Source of the DNA: Comamonas terrigena NBRC 13299
GTDB lineage: Bacteria; Pseudomonadota; Gammaproteobacteria; Burkholderiales; Burkholderiaceae_C
DNA length: 64,000 nucleotides
Direction of reading: 5' to 3'
NCBI RefSeq assembly: GCF_006740045.1
Contig: NZ_AP019749.1
Coordinates: 186,001 to 250,000, forward strand
Shown here: piece by piece, positions 17,938 through 27,029 of the stretch
How the letters are laid out: every line of letters starts with the position of its first letter
Position numbering within the stretch: position 1 is the first letter of the stretch
Notes under the pieces: model-generated
What the model was told of the DNA's origin: nothing
Seen by the model: only the letters and a program-made list of their open reading frames with translations
The model's database searches: none
Made by a program: the position numbers and the translations under genes

Positions 17938-18561
17938 TCAGTCGTGCAGGGCGGCCCGCACGGCAGGCCGCAGTTGCATGCGCTGGTAGTGGTCGGCCAG
18001 ACGCGGGAAGTGGGCGATTTCCACGCCGTCGCCGTGCAGCCAGCCGGCGATGGTGAACAGATAGGCGTCGGCCACGGAGAAGGTCTCGCCCAGCACCCAG
18101 GGGCCGCGGTCCAGCCAATGGGCTTCGATCAGCGCACAGCACTCCGCCATGTTGGCGGCGACCTTGTCCTGCATGGAGGTGATGGCCGCGGGATCGTCGC
18201 TCCAGCGTGCGCCGCGCCGGCCGTGGGCGTGGGCCACATGCACGGTGCTGGCCAGGTAGCTGTGAAAGCCCTGCATGCGGGCGAACTGCACCGGGTCGGT
18301 GGGGGCCAGATGGGCGTCGGGAAAGCGCTGGGCCACATAGGCCAGCAGGGCCACGGTCTCGGTCAGCACGGTGCTGCCGTCTTCCAGCCGCAGCGCGGGC
18401 ACACGGCCCAGCGGGTTCAGCGCCAGGTATTCGCCGCTGCGCTGGGCGTTCTGGCTGAAGTCGACGTACTGCAGCTGGTAGTCGGCACCGGCCTCGTTCA
18501 GGGCAATGCGGGTGGCCAGGGCGCAGGTGTGCGGGGCGTAGAACAGGGTCAGGTGGGGCAT
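17938..18561 (-). CDS. Glutathione S-transferase
   Basis: This 207-aa protein is a beta-class-like GST. The N-terminal thioredoxin fold (residues 1-80) begins MPHLTLFYAPHTCALATRIAL, with Cys in the position used by beta-class GSTs, and contains NPLGRVPAL and the glutathione-contacting LTETVALLAYV. The helical C-terminal domain includes ETFSVADAYLF. ATG 18561 has GGAG 5-6 nt ahead. It converges with the flavoreductase and is divergent from radA. Confidence 0.93.
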   Translation of the reverse strand: MPHLTLFYAPHTCALATRIALNEAGADYQLQYVDFSQNAQRSGEYLALNPLGRVPALRLEDGSTVLTETVALLAYVAQRFPDAHLAPTDPVQFARMQGFHSYLASTVHVAHAHGRRGARWSDDPAAITSMQDKVAANMAECCALIEAHWLDRGPWVLGETFSVADAYLFTIAGWLHGDGVEIAHFPRLADHYQRMQLRPAVRAALHD

Positions 18562-18698
18562 GCGGTCTCCAGAGGGTCCGGTGGGAGGGGAATGGCCTGC
18601 AGCATAGCGGCAGCAGGCGGCCGGCAGAAAACAGGCGCGGCAGCGCCCTTGGTGTGCGGGCATGCGGCAGTGGCGCCGCCAGGCCGGGCGCCCGCCGC

Positions 18699-18704
18699 TA
18701 TAGT
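18699..18704 (+). promoter_or_regulatory. -10 box of radA, leaderless type
   Basis: TATAGT is followed by CGCTGCCC and the radA ATG at 18713. The 8-nt spacing puts the transcription start at about the start codon. The 8-nt spacer is identical to that of glcE. Confidence 0.6.
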
Positions 18705-18712
18705 CGCTGCCC

Positions 18713-20098
18713 ATGGCCAAGGACAAAACCATCTACACCTGCAACGCATGCGGCGGTACCACGCCGCGCTGGCTGGGCAAATGCCCGAACTGCGGGGCGT
18801 GGAACAGCCTGATCGAGACCGTGCCCGACAGCGCGTCCGGCGGCAAGAACCGCCTGAGCGCCCCCCAGGGCTATGCCGGTCTGGCCAATGCCCAGCCGGT
18901 GACGCCGCTGGCGGCCATCGAGGCGCAGGATGTGGCGCGCACGCCCAGCGGCATCGAGGAACTGGACCGCGTGCTGGGCGGCGGGGTGGTCGAAGGCGGG
19001 GTGGTGCTGATCGGCGGCGATCCGGGCATCGGCAAATCCACGCTGCTGCTGCAGGCCATGGACGCGCTGCAGCGCGCCGGTCTGCCCACCCTGTATGTGA
19101 CCGGCGAGGAGAGCGGGGCCCAGGTGGCGATGCGTTCGCGCCGGCTGGGCATCGACGGAAGTCAGGTCAACCTGCTGGCCGAGATCCAGCTGGAGAAGAT
19201 CCTGGCCACGGTGGAGGCCACGCAGCCGGCCGTGGTGGTGATCGACTCCATCCAGACCGTGTATTCCGACCAGCTCACCAGCGCCCCCGGCTCGGTGGCG
19301 CAGGTGCGCGAATGCGCGGCGCACCTGACGCGTATGGCCAAGAGCACCGGGGTGACCGTGATCCTGGTGGGCCATGTGACCAAGGAGGGCGCGCTGGCCG
19401 GCCCGCGTGTGCTGGAGCACATGGTGGACACGGTGCTGTACTTCGAGGGCGACACCCACAGTCCGCACCGCCTGGTCCGCGCCATCAAGAACCGCTTTGG
19501 TGCGGTGAACGAGATCGGCGTGTTCGCCATGACGGAAAAAGGCCTGAAGGGGGTGAGCAACCCCAGCGCCATCTTCCTGAGCCAGCACACCGAGCCCGTG
19601 CCTGGCAGCTGCGTGCTGGTCACGCTGGAAGGCACGCGCCCGCTGCTGGTGGAGATCCAGGCGCTGGTCGACGGCGGCGGCCCCTCGCCACGGCGCCTGT
19701 CGGTGGGCCTGGACAAGGACCGCCTGGCCATGCTGCTGGCCGTGCTCAACCGCCATGCCGGGGTGGCCTGCGCCGACCAGGATGTGTTTGTCAACGCCGT
19801 GGGCGGGGTGCGCATCGGCGAGCCGGCGGCCGATCTGGCGGTGATGCTGTCCATCACCAGCAGCCTGCGCGGCAAGGCCCTGCCCAAGGGCTTTATTGCC
19901 TTTGGCGAAGTCGGCCTGGCCGGTGAGGTGCGGCCGGCGCCGCGCGGTCAGGATCGGTTGAAGGAGGCCGCCAAGCTGGGCTTCACGGTGGCCGTGGTGC
20001 CCAAGGCGAACGCGCCCAAGAAGGCGATTGCCGGCCTGAAGATCCACACCGTGGAGCGCGTGGACGAGGCCATGCAGATCGTGCGCGGACTGGAATAA
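18713..20098 (+). CDS. radA: DNA repair protein RadA
   Basis: This 461-aa RecA-related branch-migration ATPase acts in recombinational repair. The N-terminal zinc finger has C10, C13, C24 and C27 (CNACGG, CPNCGAW). Walker A is GGDPGIGKSTLLLQ (about residues 101-114), the RadA-specific KNRFG motif lies in IKNRFGAVNEIG, and the Lon-protease-like C-terminal domain ends the protein. ATG 18713 has no ribosome-binding site but a -10 box 8 nt upstream. Confidence 0.97.
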   Translation: MAKDKTIYTCNACGGTTPRWLGKCPNCGAWNSLIETVPDSASGGKNRLSAPQGYAGLANAQPVTPLAAIEAQDVARTPSGIEELDRVLGGGVVEGGVVLIGGDPGIGKSTLLLQAMDALQRAGLPTLYVTGEESGAQVAMRSRRLGIDGSQVNLLAEIQLEKILATVEATQPAVVVIDSIQTVYSDQLTSAPGSVAQVRECAAHLTRMAKSTGVTVILVGHVTKEGALAGPRVLEHMVDTVLYFEGDTHSPHRLVRAIKNRFGAVNEIGVFAMTEKGLKGVSNPSAIFLSQHTEPVPGSCVLVTLEGTRPLLVEIQALVDGGGPSPRRLSVGLDKDRLAMLLAVLNRHAGVACADQDVFVNAVGGVRIGEPAADLAVMLSITSSLRGKALPKGFIAFGEVGLAGEVRPAPRGQDRLKEAAKLGFTVAVVPKANAPKKAIAGLKIHTVERVDEAMQIVRGLE

Positions 20099-20287
20099 GC
20101 GCGGCGCATTGAAAAAAACAGGAGCGGCTTGCGCTGAGCGGGCAAGCTGTTGCAGGCAAAAAGCCCCGAAATTTCGGGGTGCGATAGGCGGCTGTGTTGT
20201 GGCCGTCCACCCTGCAAGGCGGCATAACCCCACGGCTACGCACTGCCCGCAGCCAGGGGAAATGCCCCCTGTTGGACAATACGGCGC

Positions 20288-20740
20288 ATGAATTTTCGCA
20301 AGTTTGTGGTGCCAGTGGGTCTGGCCATTCTGTTTTACGCGGCCCACCGCTCCTATGGCTGGATGGGCGTGGCGGCCGTGGGTGGCGGCACGGTGATGTG
20401 GCTGCTGCTGCACTTCACCCGGCTGATGACCATTGTGCGCCGTGCCTCCAACCAGCCCATCGGCTATGTGGGCAGCGCCATCATGCTGAACGTCAAGCTC
20501 AAGCCCAAGGTCAGCCTGATGCATGTGATCGCCATGACACGTTCGCTGGGCCAGCGCATGTCGAAGGAAGGTCAGGATCCGGAAATCTTCCGCTGGACCG
20601 ACGGCACCAACTCCCATGTCACCTGTGAATTCGTCGGCGGCCGCCTGATGAAGTGGACGCTGCAGCGCCCGCCGCAGCCCGAAGCCACGGCCACCGATGC
20701 TGCGCAGGCTCCTGCTGCCCTGCCTCCTGTGGCTCACTGA
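20288..20740 (+). CDS. Small membrane protein of unknown function
   Basis: This 150-aa protein has two hydrophobic helices at its N-terminus (about residues 5-22 and 24-45), then a basic cytoplasmic part and a Pro/Ala-rich tail. I recognise no domain. GACAAT lies 7 nt before the ATG, so this too may be transcribed without a leader. It stands between radA and ilvE on the same strand. Nothing seen indicates a function. Confidence 0.72.
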   Translation: MNFRKFVVPVGLAILFYAAHRSYGWMGVAAVGGGTVMWLLLHFTRLMTIVRRASNQPIGYVGSAIMLNVKLKPKVSLMHVIAMTRSLGQRMSKEGQDPEIFRWTDGTNSHVTCEFVGGRLMKWTLQRPPQPEATATDAAQAPAALPPVAH

Positions 20741-20918
20741 GCCCTGGGCTTTACCCCCTGTGCCGGCCTGAGGGCCTGCGCCGGGAGGGCGCTGCGTGGG
20801 CGGCATCTGGGGCCTTGCTTGGCGTACTGCACCGCGTACCGGGGCAAATGGCGCTTGCGGGCCTAAAATGGCGGTTTCGCCCGCAAACCCCTTTCCCTGA
20901 AGCACGCCAAGGAGTGGT

Positions 20919-21857
20919 ATGAGCCCCGTAGTTCCCTCGATGTCCGACCGTGATGGCAAGATCTGGATGGATGGCCAGATGGTGGAGTGGCGTGACGCCA
21001 AGGTCCACGTACTGACCCACACGCTGCACTACGGCTGCGGCGCCTTCGAAGGCGTGCGTGCCTATGACACCGCCCAGGGCACGGCCATCTTCCGCCTGGA
21101 AGACCATACCAAGCGCCTGTTCAACAGCGCCAAGATCCTGCGCATGCAGATCCCGTTCACCCAGGAACAGGTGAACCAGGCCCAGGTGGACGTGGTCAAG
21201 GCCAACCAGCTCCAGTCCTGCTACCTGCGCCCGCTGACCTGGATTGGCGACCGCAAGCTGGGCGTGAGCCCCAAGGGCAACAGCATCCACCTGATGGTGG
21301 CGGCCTGGGCCTGGGGTGCCTACCTGGGCGAAGAAGGCATGCAGCGCGGCATCCGCGTGAAGGTGTCGAGCTTCACCCGCCACCATGTGAACATCACCAT
21401 GAGCCAGGCCAAGGCGGTGAGCAACTACACCAACTCCATCCTGGCCAACACCGAAGCGCTGGACGATGGCTACGACGAAGCCATCTTGCTGGATGCGGCC
21501 GGCTTTGTGTCCGAAGGTTCGGGCGAGAACATCTTTGTGATCAAGGACGGCGTGGTCTATACGCCTGACCTGTCCGCCGGCGCCCTGAACGGCATCACCC
21601 GCAACACCGTGTTCCACATCTGCAAGGATCTGGGCCTGGAAGTGGTGCAAAAGCGCATCACCCGTGACGAGTTGTACATCGCCGACGAAGTCTTCTTCAC
21701 CGGCACGGCCGCCGAAGTGACGCCCATCCGCGAAGTGGACCGCCTGCCCATCGGCGAAGGCCGCCGTGGCCCCCTCACTGAAAAGATTCAAAACGCGTTC
21801 TTTGACATCGTCAACGGACGCAATCCCAAATACACCCACTGGTTGACCCGGGTGTAA
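20919..21857 (+). CDS. ilvE: Branched-chain amino acid aminotransferase
   Basis: This 312-aa class-IV PLP aminotransferase makes Leu, Ile and Val from their 2-oxo acids. It contains KIWMDGQMVEW, HTLHYGCGAFEGVRAYD, the PLP lysine K165 in MSQAKAVSNYTNS, and EGSGENIFV. ATG 20919 has AAGGAG upstream; an internal ATG at 20940 is a less likely start. The zinc-finger and glycosyltransferase genes follow closely. Confidence 0.96.
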   Translation: MSPVVPSMSDRDGKIWMDGQMVEWRDAKVHVLTHTLHYGCGAFEGVRAYDTAQGTAIFRLEDHTKRLFNSAKILRMQIPFTQEQVNQAQVDVVKANQLQSCYLRPLTWIGDRKLGVSPKGNSIHLMVAAWAWGAYLGEEGMQRGIRVKVSSFTRHHVNITMSQAKAVSNYTNSILANTEALDDGYDEAILLDAAGFVSEGSGENIFVIKDGVVYTPDLSAGALNGITRNTVFHICKDLGLEVVQKRITRDELYIADEVFFTGTAAEVTPIREVDRLPIGEGRRGPLTEKIQNAFFDIVNGRNPKYTHWLTRV

Positions 21858-21888
21858 ATTCCGCCCCACCGAGAGAGAGACACCGAAT

Positions 21889-22098
21889 ATGAGCACGACT
21901 GCCGTTGTAGAACTGGCCGCCAAGGATTTGAATGCCCAAGGCGGCGTCTACTGCCCCAGCCCCAAGGCCGACATGAAGCTGTGGAACAGCCACCCCAAGG
22001 TCTACCTGGATGTGGCCCATACCGGCCAGGCCAAGTGCCCCTACTGCGGCACGACCTACCGCCTGAAAGAGGGCGAGGTGTTTGCGGGTGGCCACTGA
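21889..22098 (+). CDS. Zinc-finger domain-containing protein (CHCC type)
   Basis: This 69-aa protein of the zf-CHCC family is related to the zinc-binding segment of the NDUFS6 subunit of complex I. Likely zinc ligands are C22, H44, C50 and C53 (VYCPSP, DVAHTG, CPYCG). In betaproteobacteria it commonly sits next to ilvE. It starts 31 bp after ilvE, with GAGAGAGA upstream, and its end overlaps the next start. Confidence 0.9.
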   Translation: MSTTAVVELAAKDLNAQGGVYCPSPKADMKLWNSHPKVYLDVAHTGQAKCPYCGTTYRLKEGEVFAGGH

Positions 22099-22996
22099 TC
22101 ACATCCTGGCGTCCGACGACAGCGCTCCCGCGGAGCGCTGTTTCGCTTTGGATGCCGTCACCGCCGTCATCGTGACCTTCAACAGCGCGCACTGTGCCGA
22201 GGCACTGGGCGCGCAGCTGGCGGATTGGCCGCATGTCATCGTGGTGGACAACGGCAGCGCCGACGACACGCCGGCCCGTATCCGTGCGGCCCTGCCGCAG
22301 GCCCAGGTGCTGGAGCTGGGGGAGAACCGGGGATTTGGTGCGGCCAACAATGCCGCCTTGCACCAGGTCCGGACCCCTTTTGCGCTACTGATGAATCCGG
22401 ACTGCGCGGTGATGGCCGCCGATGCACAGGCGCTGCTGGCATCCATGGCCGATTGGCCGCACGCGGCCATCATGGCACCGCAGCTGGTGGGTGGTGATGG
22501 TGGCAAACAGGTCAACTACGGCTGGGTACGCCACCTGTGGGCGTCCAAGGGCCCGGCTGCCGAGGGCGTGACCTGTGTCGGCAACGCCTGCGGTGCGGCC
22601 ATGCTGCTGCGTTTGAACGCCATGCCCACGCGCGACTGGTTCGACACGCGCTTTTTCCTGTACTACGAAGACGAAGACCTGTGTCTGCGCCTGTTGCAGG
22701 CCGGCAAGCCTGTGCTGATCGAGCCGTCCGTGCACGTGGCCCATGCCAACCGCGGGTCGGTGCGCGGTCCACGTCCGCTGAGCGTGGAATACGGGCGTGG
22801 CTACCACCATGCCCGCTCCAAGGTGCTGTTCACGGCCAAGCACCAGGGGCATGCGGCGGCCATCGAGCACCGCCGCCGTGCCCTGTGGGGCGCCGTGGGC
22901 TTGCTGGCCCTGCGTGTCTTTGCACCGTCGCCCAAGCATGTGGCGCGGGTGTGGGGGCGTGTCGTGGGCCTGTGGTCTGCGCCGGTGCAATACTGA
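22082..22996 (+). CDS. Family 2 glycosyltransferase (WbbL/rhamnosyltransferase-like)
   Basis: This protein of about 304 aa transfers an activated sugar in polysaccharide or LPS assembly. The GT-A fold shows VTAVIVTFNS, IVVDNGSADDT, GENRGFGAANNAAL and the DxD-equivalent LLMNPDC, then the acceptor-site region FFLYYEDEDLCLRL. The start is uncertain: the frame opens with TTG at 22082 or GTG at 22088, both inside the end of the zinc-finger gene. It is the first sugar-transfer gene of the LPS block. Confidence 0.88.
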   Translation: MRVATDHILASDDSAPAERCFALDAVTAVIVTFNSAHCAEALGAQLADWPHVIVVDNGSADDTPARIRAALPQAQVLELGENRGFGAANNAALHQVRTPFALLMNPDCAVMAADAQALLASMADWPHAAIMAPQLVGGDGGKQVNYGWVRHLWASKGPAAEGVTCVGNACGAAMLLRLNAMPTRDWFDTRFFLYYEDEDLCLRLLQAGKPVLIEPSVHVAHANRGSVRGPRPLSVEYGRGYHHARSKVLFTAKHQGHAAAIEHRRRALWGAVGLLALRVFAPSPKHVARVWGRVVGLWSAPVQY

Positions 22997-22999
22997 AGA

Positions 23000-23785
23000 A
23001 TGGACGCGCGGATGAGCCGATTGAGCATTGTGGTGCTGACCTTGAACGAGGCGCACAACATCGAAGCCTGCCTGCGCAGCGCCCAGGGCGTGGCCGACCA
23101 GATTCTGGTGGTGGACAGCGGCAGCCAGGATGCGACTGTGTCTCTGGCCCAGGGACTGGGCGCCGAGGTGGTGGCGTACCCGGACTGGCAAGGGTTTGGC
23201 GAACAGCGCAGCCGCGCACTGCAGCATGTACGGGCGGACTGGGTGTTCTTTCTGGATGCCGATGAGCGCCTGACCCCGGCACTGGCCGACGAAATCCGCC
23301 AGGTGGTGGCAGGCAACGCAGAAGCCGTCTGGGAAGTGGAGTGGGAGCAGATGGCCTACGGGCAGTCGCTGGGGCGCATGCGTGGCACCGGCGGCGTGGC
23401 ACGGCTGTTTCCGATGCGGGTGCTCGAAGGCTTCAGCGGTGCGGTGCATGAAGGGGCGGTGCTGCGCACTGCAGTACCCACCCGGCATCTGCGCCAGCGC
23501 CTGCCGCATTTCTCGCGTGAAACCATTTATGGCAGCTTGGTGAAGCTGGCGCAGTATGTCCAATTGGGCGCGCTGAAACGGCACCAGGCGGGAAAGCGCG
23601 GTGGCGTTCTGCGCGGTCTGGGCTCCGGTATTGCCAATTTCACCCGCCTGTACGTCTTTCAGCGTGGTTTTCTGTGCGGTCGCGCAGGGTTTCTCTATAG
23701 TTTTTTTGTCGGGCTGGAATGTTTCTTCCGCTACGTGGCGCTGGAAGTGGACCGCGACCAACTGAAGAAGCCGGTGCGGCGTTGA
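23000..23785 (+). CDS. LPS core glycosyltransferase, WaaE/KdtX-like
   Basis: This 261-aa GT2 enzyme resembles WaaE, which adds glucose to inner-core heptose. It contains LSIVVLTLNEAHNIEACL, VDSGSQDAT, the DxD motif in FFLDADERLTP, and the WaaE-like ending RFKxG-type segment FQRGFLCGRAGFLYSFFVG, a membrane-associating hydrophobic region. The start is either ATG 23000 or ATG 23012. It begins three bases after the previous stop. Confidence 0.88.
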   Translation: MDARMSRLSIVVLTLNEAHNIEACLRSAQGVADQILVVDSGSQDATVSLAQGLGAEVVAYPDWQGFGEQRSRALQHVRADWVFFLDADERLTPALADEIRQVVAGNAEAVWEVEWEQMAYGQSLGRMRGTGGVARLFPMRVLEGFSGAVHEGAVLRTAVPTRHLRQRLPHFSRETIYGSLVKLAQYVQLGALKRHQAGKRGGVLRGLGSGIANFTRLYVFQRGFLCGRAGFLYSFFVGLECFFRYVALEVDRDQLKKPVRR

Positions 23786-23837
23786 TATGTGTTCGGTGTG
23801 CAAAGCATGCGCCGCTGGAGCGCGTGCCTAAGGGTTT

Positions 23838-25079
23838 ATGCAGCCAAAGTTGATTTCCTCGCGCCTGGAGACAGGTGCCCAGTGGATGCTGGTCGCCGCG
23901 TTTCTGTTTTTTCCTGCGGCCATGGCATTGGGCAATATCGCCATGCTGCTGACGGGCCTGTTGGCGCTGCTCAGCGGGGTGTTGTGGCGTGAACGCAGTA
24001 CATGGCGCCGTGCGCCGTACCCCTGGCTGATGCTGGGCCTGTATGGCGTGGTGTTGCTGGGCGGCCTGTGGAGCAGTGCTCTTTGGGGCGACATTCAACT
24101 GAACTACACCAAGTACATCAAGCTGCTGCTGGGGGCGGTGTTCTTTGTCCTGCTGGCTCAGCCGCAGTGGCGCACACGGTGCCTGCAGGCGTTCAGTGCC
24201 TGCATGCTGTTCATTCTGGTGTCGGTCTACGCCAACATCTGGCTGCAGCTGCCATGGTCGAAGACCCAGAATCTGGGCTGGGGCGTGGACCACACGGTGA
24301 TTGGCGACTACATCACGCAGAACATCATGATGTCGTTCTTTGTGGTGCTGGCGCTGTGGTACGGCAAGAATGCTCCCCGGTTGTCCCTGCGGCTGCTGGC
24401 CGCGGCAGTGGCCTTGCTGGCGGCCGTGGCCATCACCCAGTTATCGCTGGGGCGCACCGGCTATGTGCTGTTGATGCTGGGCGTGAGCAGCTTTGTGTTC
24501 TTTGCACTGAAAGGCTATCAGCGCTGGCTGGCACTGCTCACCATTGTGGTGGCAGCGGGCGGTGCCTACGCCGTGTCTCAGACGGCCCAGGATCGCGTGC
24601 ATCTGGCGATTGCCGAAGCCCGCGACAGTGAGAAGATGGAGATCACCAGCATTGGTGGCCGCATCAATTTCTGGAAGCACACCTGGGAGCTGGTGCAGCA
24701 AAAGCCGCTGACCGGTTGGGGCACCGGCAGCTACCACGATGAATGGTGCCGTCATGTGACGGAACCCGGGTGGTGTGATTTCGGCGACCGCCACCCCCAC
24801 AACCAGTATCTGTTGTTCTGGATGGAAAACGGCCTGATTGGCGTGTTGCTCTTCATCGGCATCCTGGCGGCCACGGCCCATTCCGTCTGGCGTGATGACC
24901 GCTGGCGTCCGGTGGTGCTGAGCTTCCTCGTGATCCTGGCAACCAACAGCCTGATCAATGTGTCGCTGTGGAGCTCGCGCGAGAGCCATTTCTTCACCAT
25001 GATGCTGAGCTTGCTGGCAGCGCAGGCCTATTTTGGAACGCGGCAAACGTCTGTCGCCTTAGAGAAGGACCGAATGTGA
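23838..25079 (+). CDS. waaL: O-antigen ligase (Wzy_C/WaaL family)
   Basis: This 413-aa integral membrane protein has about ten to twelve helices and attaches O-antigen to the lipid A-core. The Wzy_C region has LSLGRTGYVLLML, then a large periplasmic loop with GRINFWKHTWELVQQKPLTG, GTGSYHDEW and HPHNQYLLFWMENG, where ligase catalytic Arg and His residues normally lie. Position after two core glycosyltransferases supports WaaL over a polymerase. Its stop overlaps the start of the next gene. Confidence 0.88.
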   Translation: MQPKLISSRLETGAQWMLVAAFLFFPAAMALGNIAMLLTGLLALLSGVLWRERSTWRRAPYPWLMLGLYGVVLLGGLWSSALWGDIQLNYTKYIKLLLGAVFFVLLAQPQWRTRCLQAFSACMLFILVSVYANIWLQLPWSKTQNLGWGVDHTVIGDYITQNIMMSFFVVLALWYGKNAPRLSLRLLAAAVALLAAVAITQLSLGRTGYVLLMLGVSSFVFFALKGYQRWLALLTIVVAAGGAYAVSQTAQDRVHLAIAEARDSEKMEITSIGGRINFWKHTWELVQQKPLTGWGTGSYHDEWCRHVTEPGWCDFGDRHPHNQYLLFWMENGLIGVLLFIGILAATAHSVWRDDRWRPVVLSFLVILATNSLINVSLWSSRESHFFTMMLSLLAAQAYFGTRQTSVALEKDRM

Positions 25080-25720
25080 TTGTGGATGTGAGCCGCCTGT
25101 CCCTGCTGGGCGAAGGAACCGTGAAGCGTGTCTATGCCCTGCCCGATGATGACGGCAAGGTGCTCAAGCTGATCCGCCCCGAGCTGGTGGCGCCGGACGG
25201 GGGCTTCGCCAAACATGGCCGGCTCAAGCGTGCGTTTGCCCAGGGTGTGTACCGGCAGTTCCGGCGCGAGATCATCCAGTACCTGCAGCTGTCCAAGGCG
25301 GCGTACCACCAGCAGACCACCTTCTTTCCGATGGAAACGCCGTATGGGCTGGTGCCCACGACCCAGGGCCTGGGCCTGGTGACCGAAAAAATCCTCGGCC
25401 CGGACGGCCTGCCCCAGACGCTCGAAGCGCTCGCTGCCGCCGGCGCGCTGGAGGCCAAGCACTACACCGCGCTGGAGCAGTTCTTCGATGCCTGTGCAGA
25501 CCTGCACCTGGTGTTTGGGGAAGTGAATGTGGCGGGCTTGATGTACACCGAATCGCGCTCGGGCGGGCCGGAGTTCGTGCTGGTGGACGGGATTGGCGAG
25601 AAGCTGCTGATTCCGGTGCGCAGCTGGTTCAAAAGCGTCAACACCAGCTATGTGCGCAAGGTGCAGCGCCGTCTGATGGGGCAGGTGCAGGCCCTGGTAC
25701 AGGCGGCTGCGCAGGCCTGA
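25076..25720 (+). CDS. YrbL-like (PhoP regulatory network) kinase-fold protein
   Basis: This 214-aa protein has features of the YrbL family: LGEGTVKRVYALPDDDGKVLKLI, similar to a kinase glycine-rich loop and catalytic lysine; IIQYLQLSKAAY; and the metal-binding-like segment LVDGIGEKLLIP. It starts at GTG 25076, overlapping the waaL stop (GTGA), with GAAGGA upstream. Coupling to waaL suggests a role in LPS modification, possibly sugar phosphorylation; that is inference. Confidence 0.8.
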   Translation: MIVDVSRLSLLGEGTVKRVYALPDDDGKVLKLIRPELVAPDGGFAKHGRLKRAFAQGVYRQFRREIIQYLQLSKAAYHQQTTFFPMETPYGLVPTTQGLGLVTEKILGPDGLPQTLEALAAAGALEAKHYTALEQFFDACADLHLVFGEVNVAGLMYTESRSGGPEFVLVDGIGEKLLIPVRSWFKSVNTSYVRKVQRRLMGQVQALVQAAAQA

Positions 25721-25768
25721 AGAAAAGACACAGCCCTGCCGGAGCAGGACTGTGCATGTGCAGGCGGC

Positions 25769-27016
25769 TTACAGCGGAAGCCGCAATTCAAAGCACGCGC
25801 CTGCTGCACCGTCGGTGCGGTCGGTGGCGCGCACCGTGCCGCCATGGCGTTCGGCAATCGATCGCACCAGCGACAGGCCCAGGCCCACGCCACCCGAGCG
25901 TTCGCTGGCCCCGGGCAGGCGGTAGAACTTCTCGAAAATGCGTTCGCGCTGCGCGGCCGGCACACCGGGGCCGTGGTCCTGCACCCGGATCAGAGCCATG
26001 TCGCCTTCCTGCGCCAGGGTCAGCGTGATATCGCCGTGGCTGTAGCGGCGGGCATTTTCCAGCAGATTGCGCACGGCACGGCGCAGCAGCTTGGCAATGC
26101 CCTGCACCTCCAGCGGGCTGGTGCCTTGCAGGTCCAGCTCGGCTTCCACGCGGGCGCATTCCTCGGCGGCCAGACCGATCAGGTCCACCGATTCGGGTGT
26201 GCCCACATCGGTTTCCTTGGATTCCAGGCGGCTGGCCAGCAGGATTTCGTCCACCAGCTGGTCCAACTCTCCGATGTTGCGCAGGATCTCGGCCTTGGCA
26301 CTGGCTGACGGCTGGCCATCGCCCATCAGCTCCAGGCCCATGCGGATGCGCGTCAACGGCGAGCGCAGCTCGTGCGAGGCATTGGCCAGCAAGGTCTTGT
26401 GCGAGGTCACCAGGGTTTCGATGCGCTCGGCGGCGGCATTGAACTGGCGGGCCAGGTCGGCCACTTCGTCATCGCCCTTGGTGGCCACGCGCACGGACAG
26501 ATCGCCCTCGCCGAAGCGCTGCACGCCGCGCTGCAGGTTCTCCAGGCGTTGCAGCAGGCGGCGGATGATGGGGAACACCCCCACGGCCACCGCGACACCC
26601 ACCAGGGCCAGCATCCACAGAAAGCCGAAAGGCGGGCTGAGCCAGAAAGCCGCGTAGCCGCCAGGGGGCGGGCGGCCGCCATGGGGGCCGCCGCCGCGCT
26701 CGTTGCGGTCACCCCGGTCGGGGCGGGGGGCCATGTGCAGCTGCAGCAAATCCCCGTCGGGCGTGACGATGTCGAACAGCACCCCTTCCTGTGGGGGTGT
26801 CGGCGCGCGCGTGGCACTGCCCTGGGCAATGACTTTGCCGTCCGGATCGGTCAGCACCAGCTCGCGGGCGATCTGGTTCACCTGGGTCTGGTTGCGGGCA
26901 TTCTGTTCCGCGGCCTCTTTCCAGGCCCAGCCGACCAGCAGGGTCAGAATCGCCACGCCCAGCACCACGGCCAGCCAGATGCGCAGGTACAGGCGCTGGG
27001 AGAAAGCCTTGAACAT
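25769..27016 (-). CDS. Sensor histidine kinase, CpxA-like
   Basis: This 415-aa inner-membrane sensor has membrane helices at about residues 12-31 and 130-150 around a periplasmic domain rich in Arg, Gly and Pro (RGDRNERGGGPHGGRPPPGG). A HAMP domain spans about 152-203. The phospho-acceptor is H215 in ANASHELRSPLTR. The ATPase domain has the N box (LLENARRYS), GPGVP and GGVGLGLSLV. It is 13 bp downstream of its response regulator, in one operon. The His-Gly-Arg-Pro loop could sense metal or charge, but that is only suggestive. Confidence 0.92.
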   Translation of the reverse strand: MFKAFSQRLYLRIWLAVVLGVAILTLLVGWAWKEAAEQNARNQTQVNQIARELVLTDPDGKVIAQGSATRAPTPPQEGVLFDIVTPDGDLLQLHMAPRPDRGDRNERGGGPHGGRPPPGGYAAFWLSPPFGFLWMLALVGVAVAVGVFPIIRRLLQRLENLQRGVQRFGEGDLSVRVATKGDDEVADLARQFNAAAERIETLVTSHKTLLANASHELRSPLTRIRMGLELMGDGQPSASAKAEILRNIGELDQLVDEILLASRLESKETDVGTPESVDLIGLAAEECARVEAELDLQGTSPLEVQGIAKLLRRAVRNLLENARRYSHGDITLTLAQEGDMALIRVQDHGPGVPAAQRERIFEKFYRLPGASERSGGVGLGLSLVRSIAERHGGTVRATDRTDGAAGACFELRLPL

Positions 27017-27029
27017 GGTGGCAGCCCCT

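Noticed and set aside
17932-19926. 664-codon plus-strand frame over GST and radA
   Set aside because: Runs antisense to GST and out of frame through radA.
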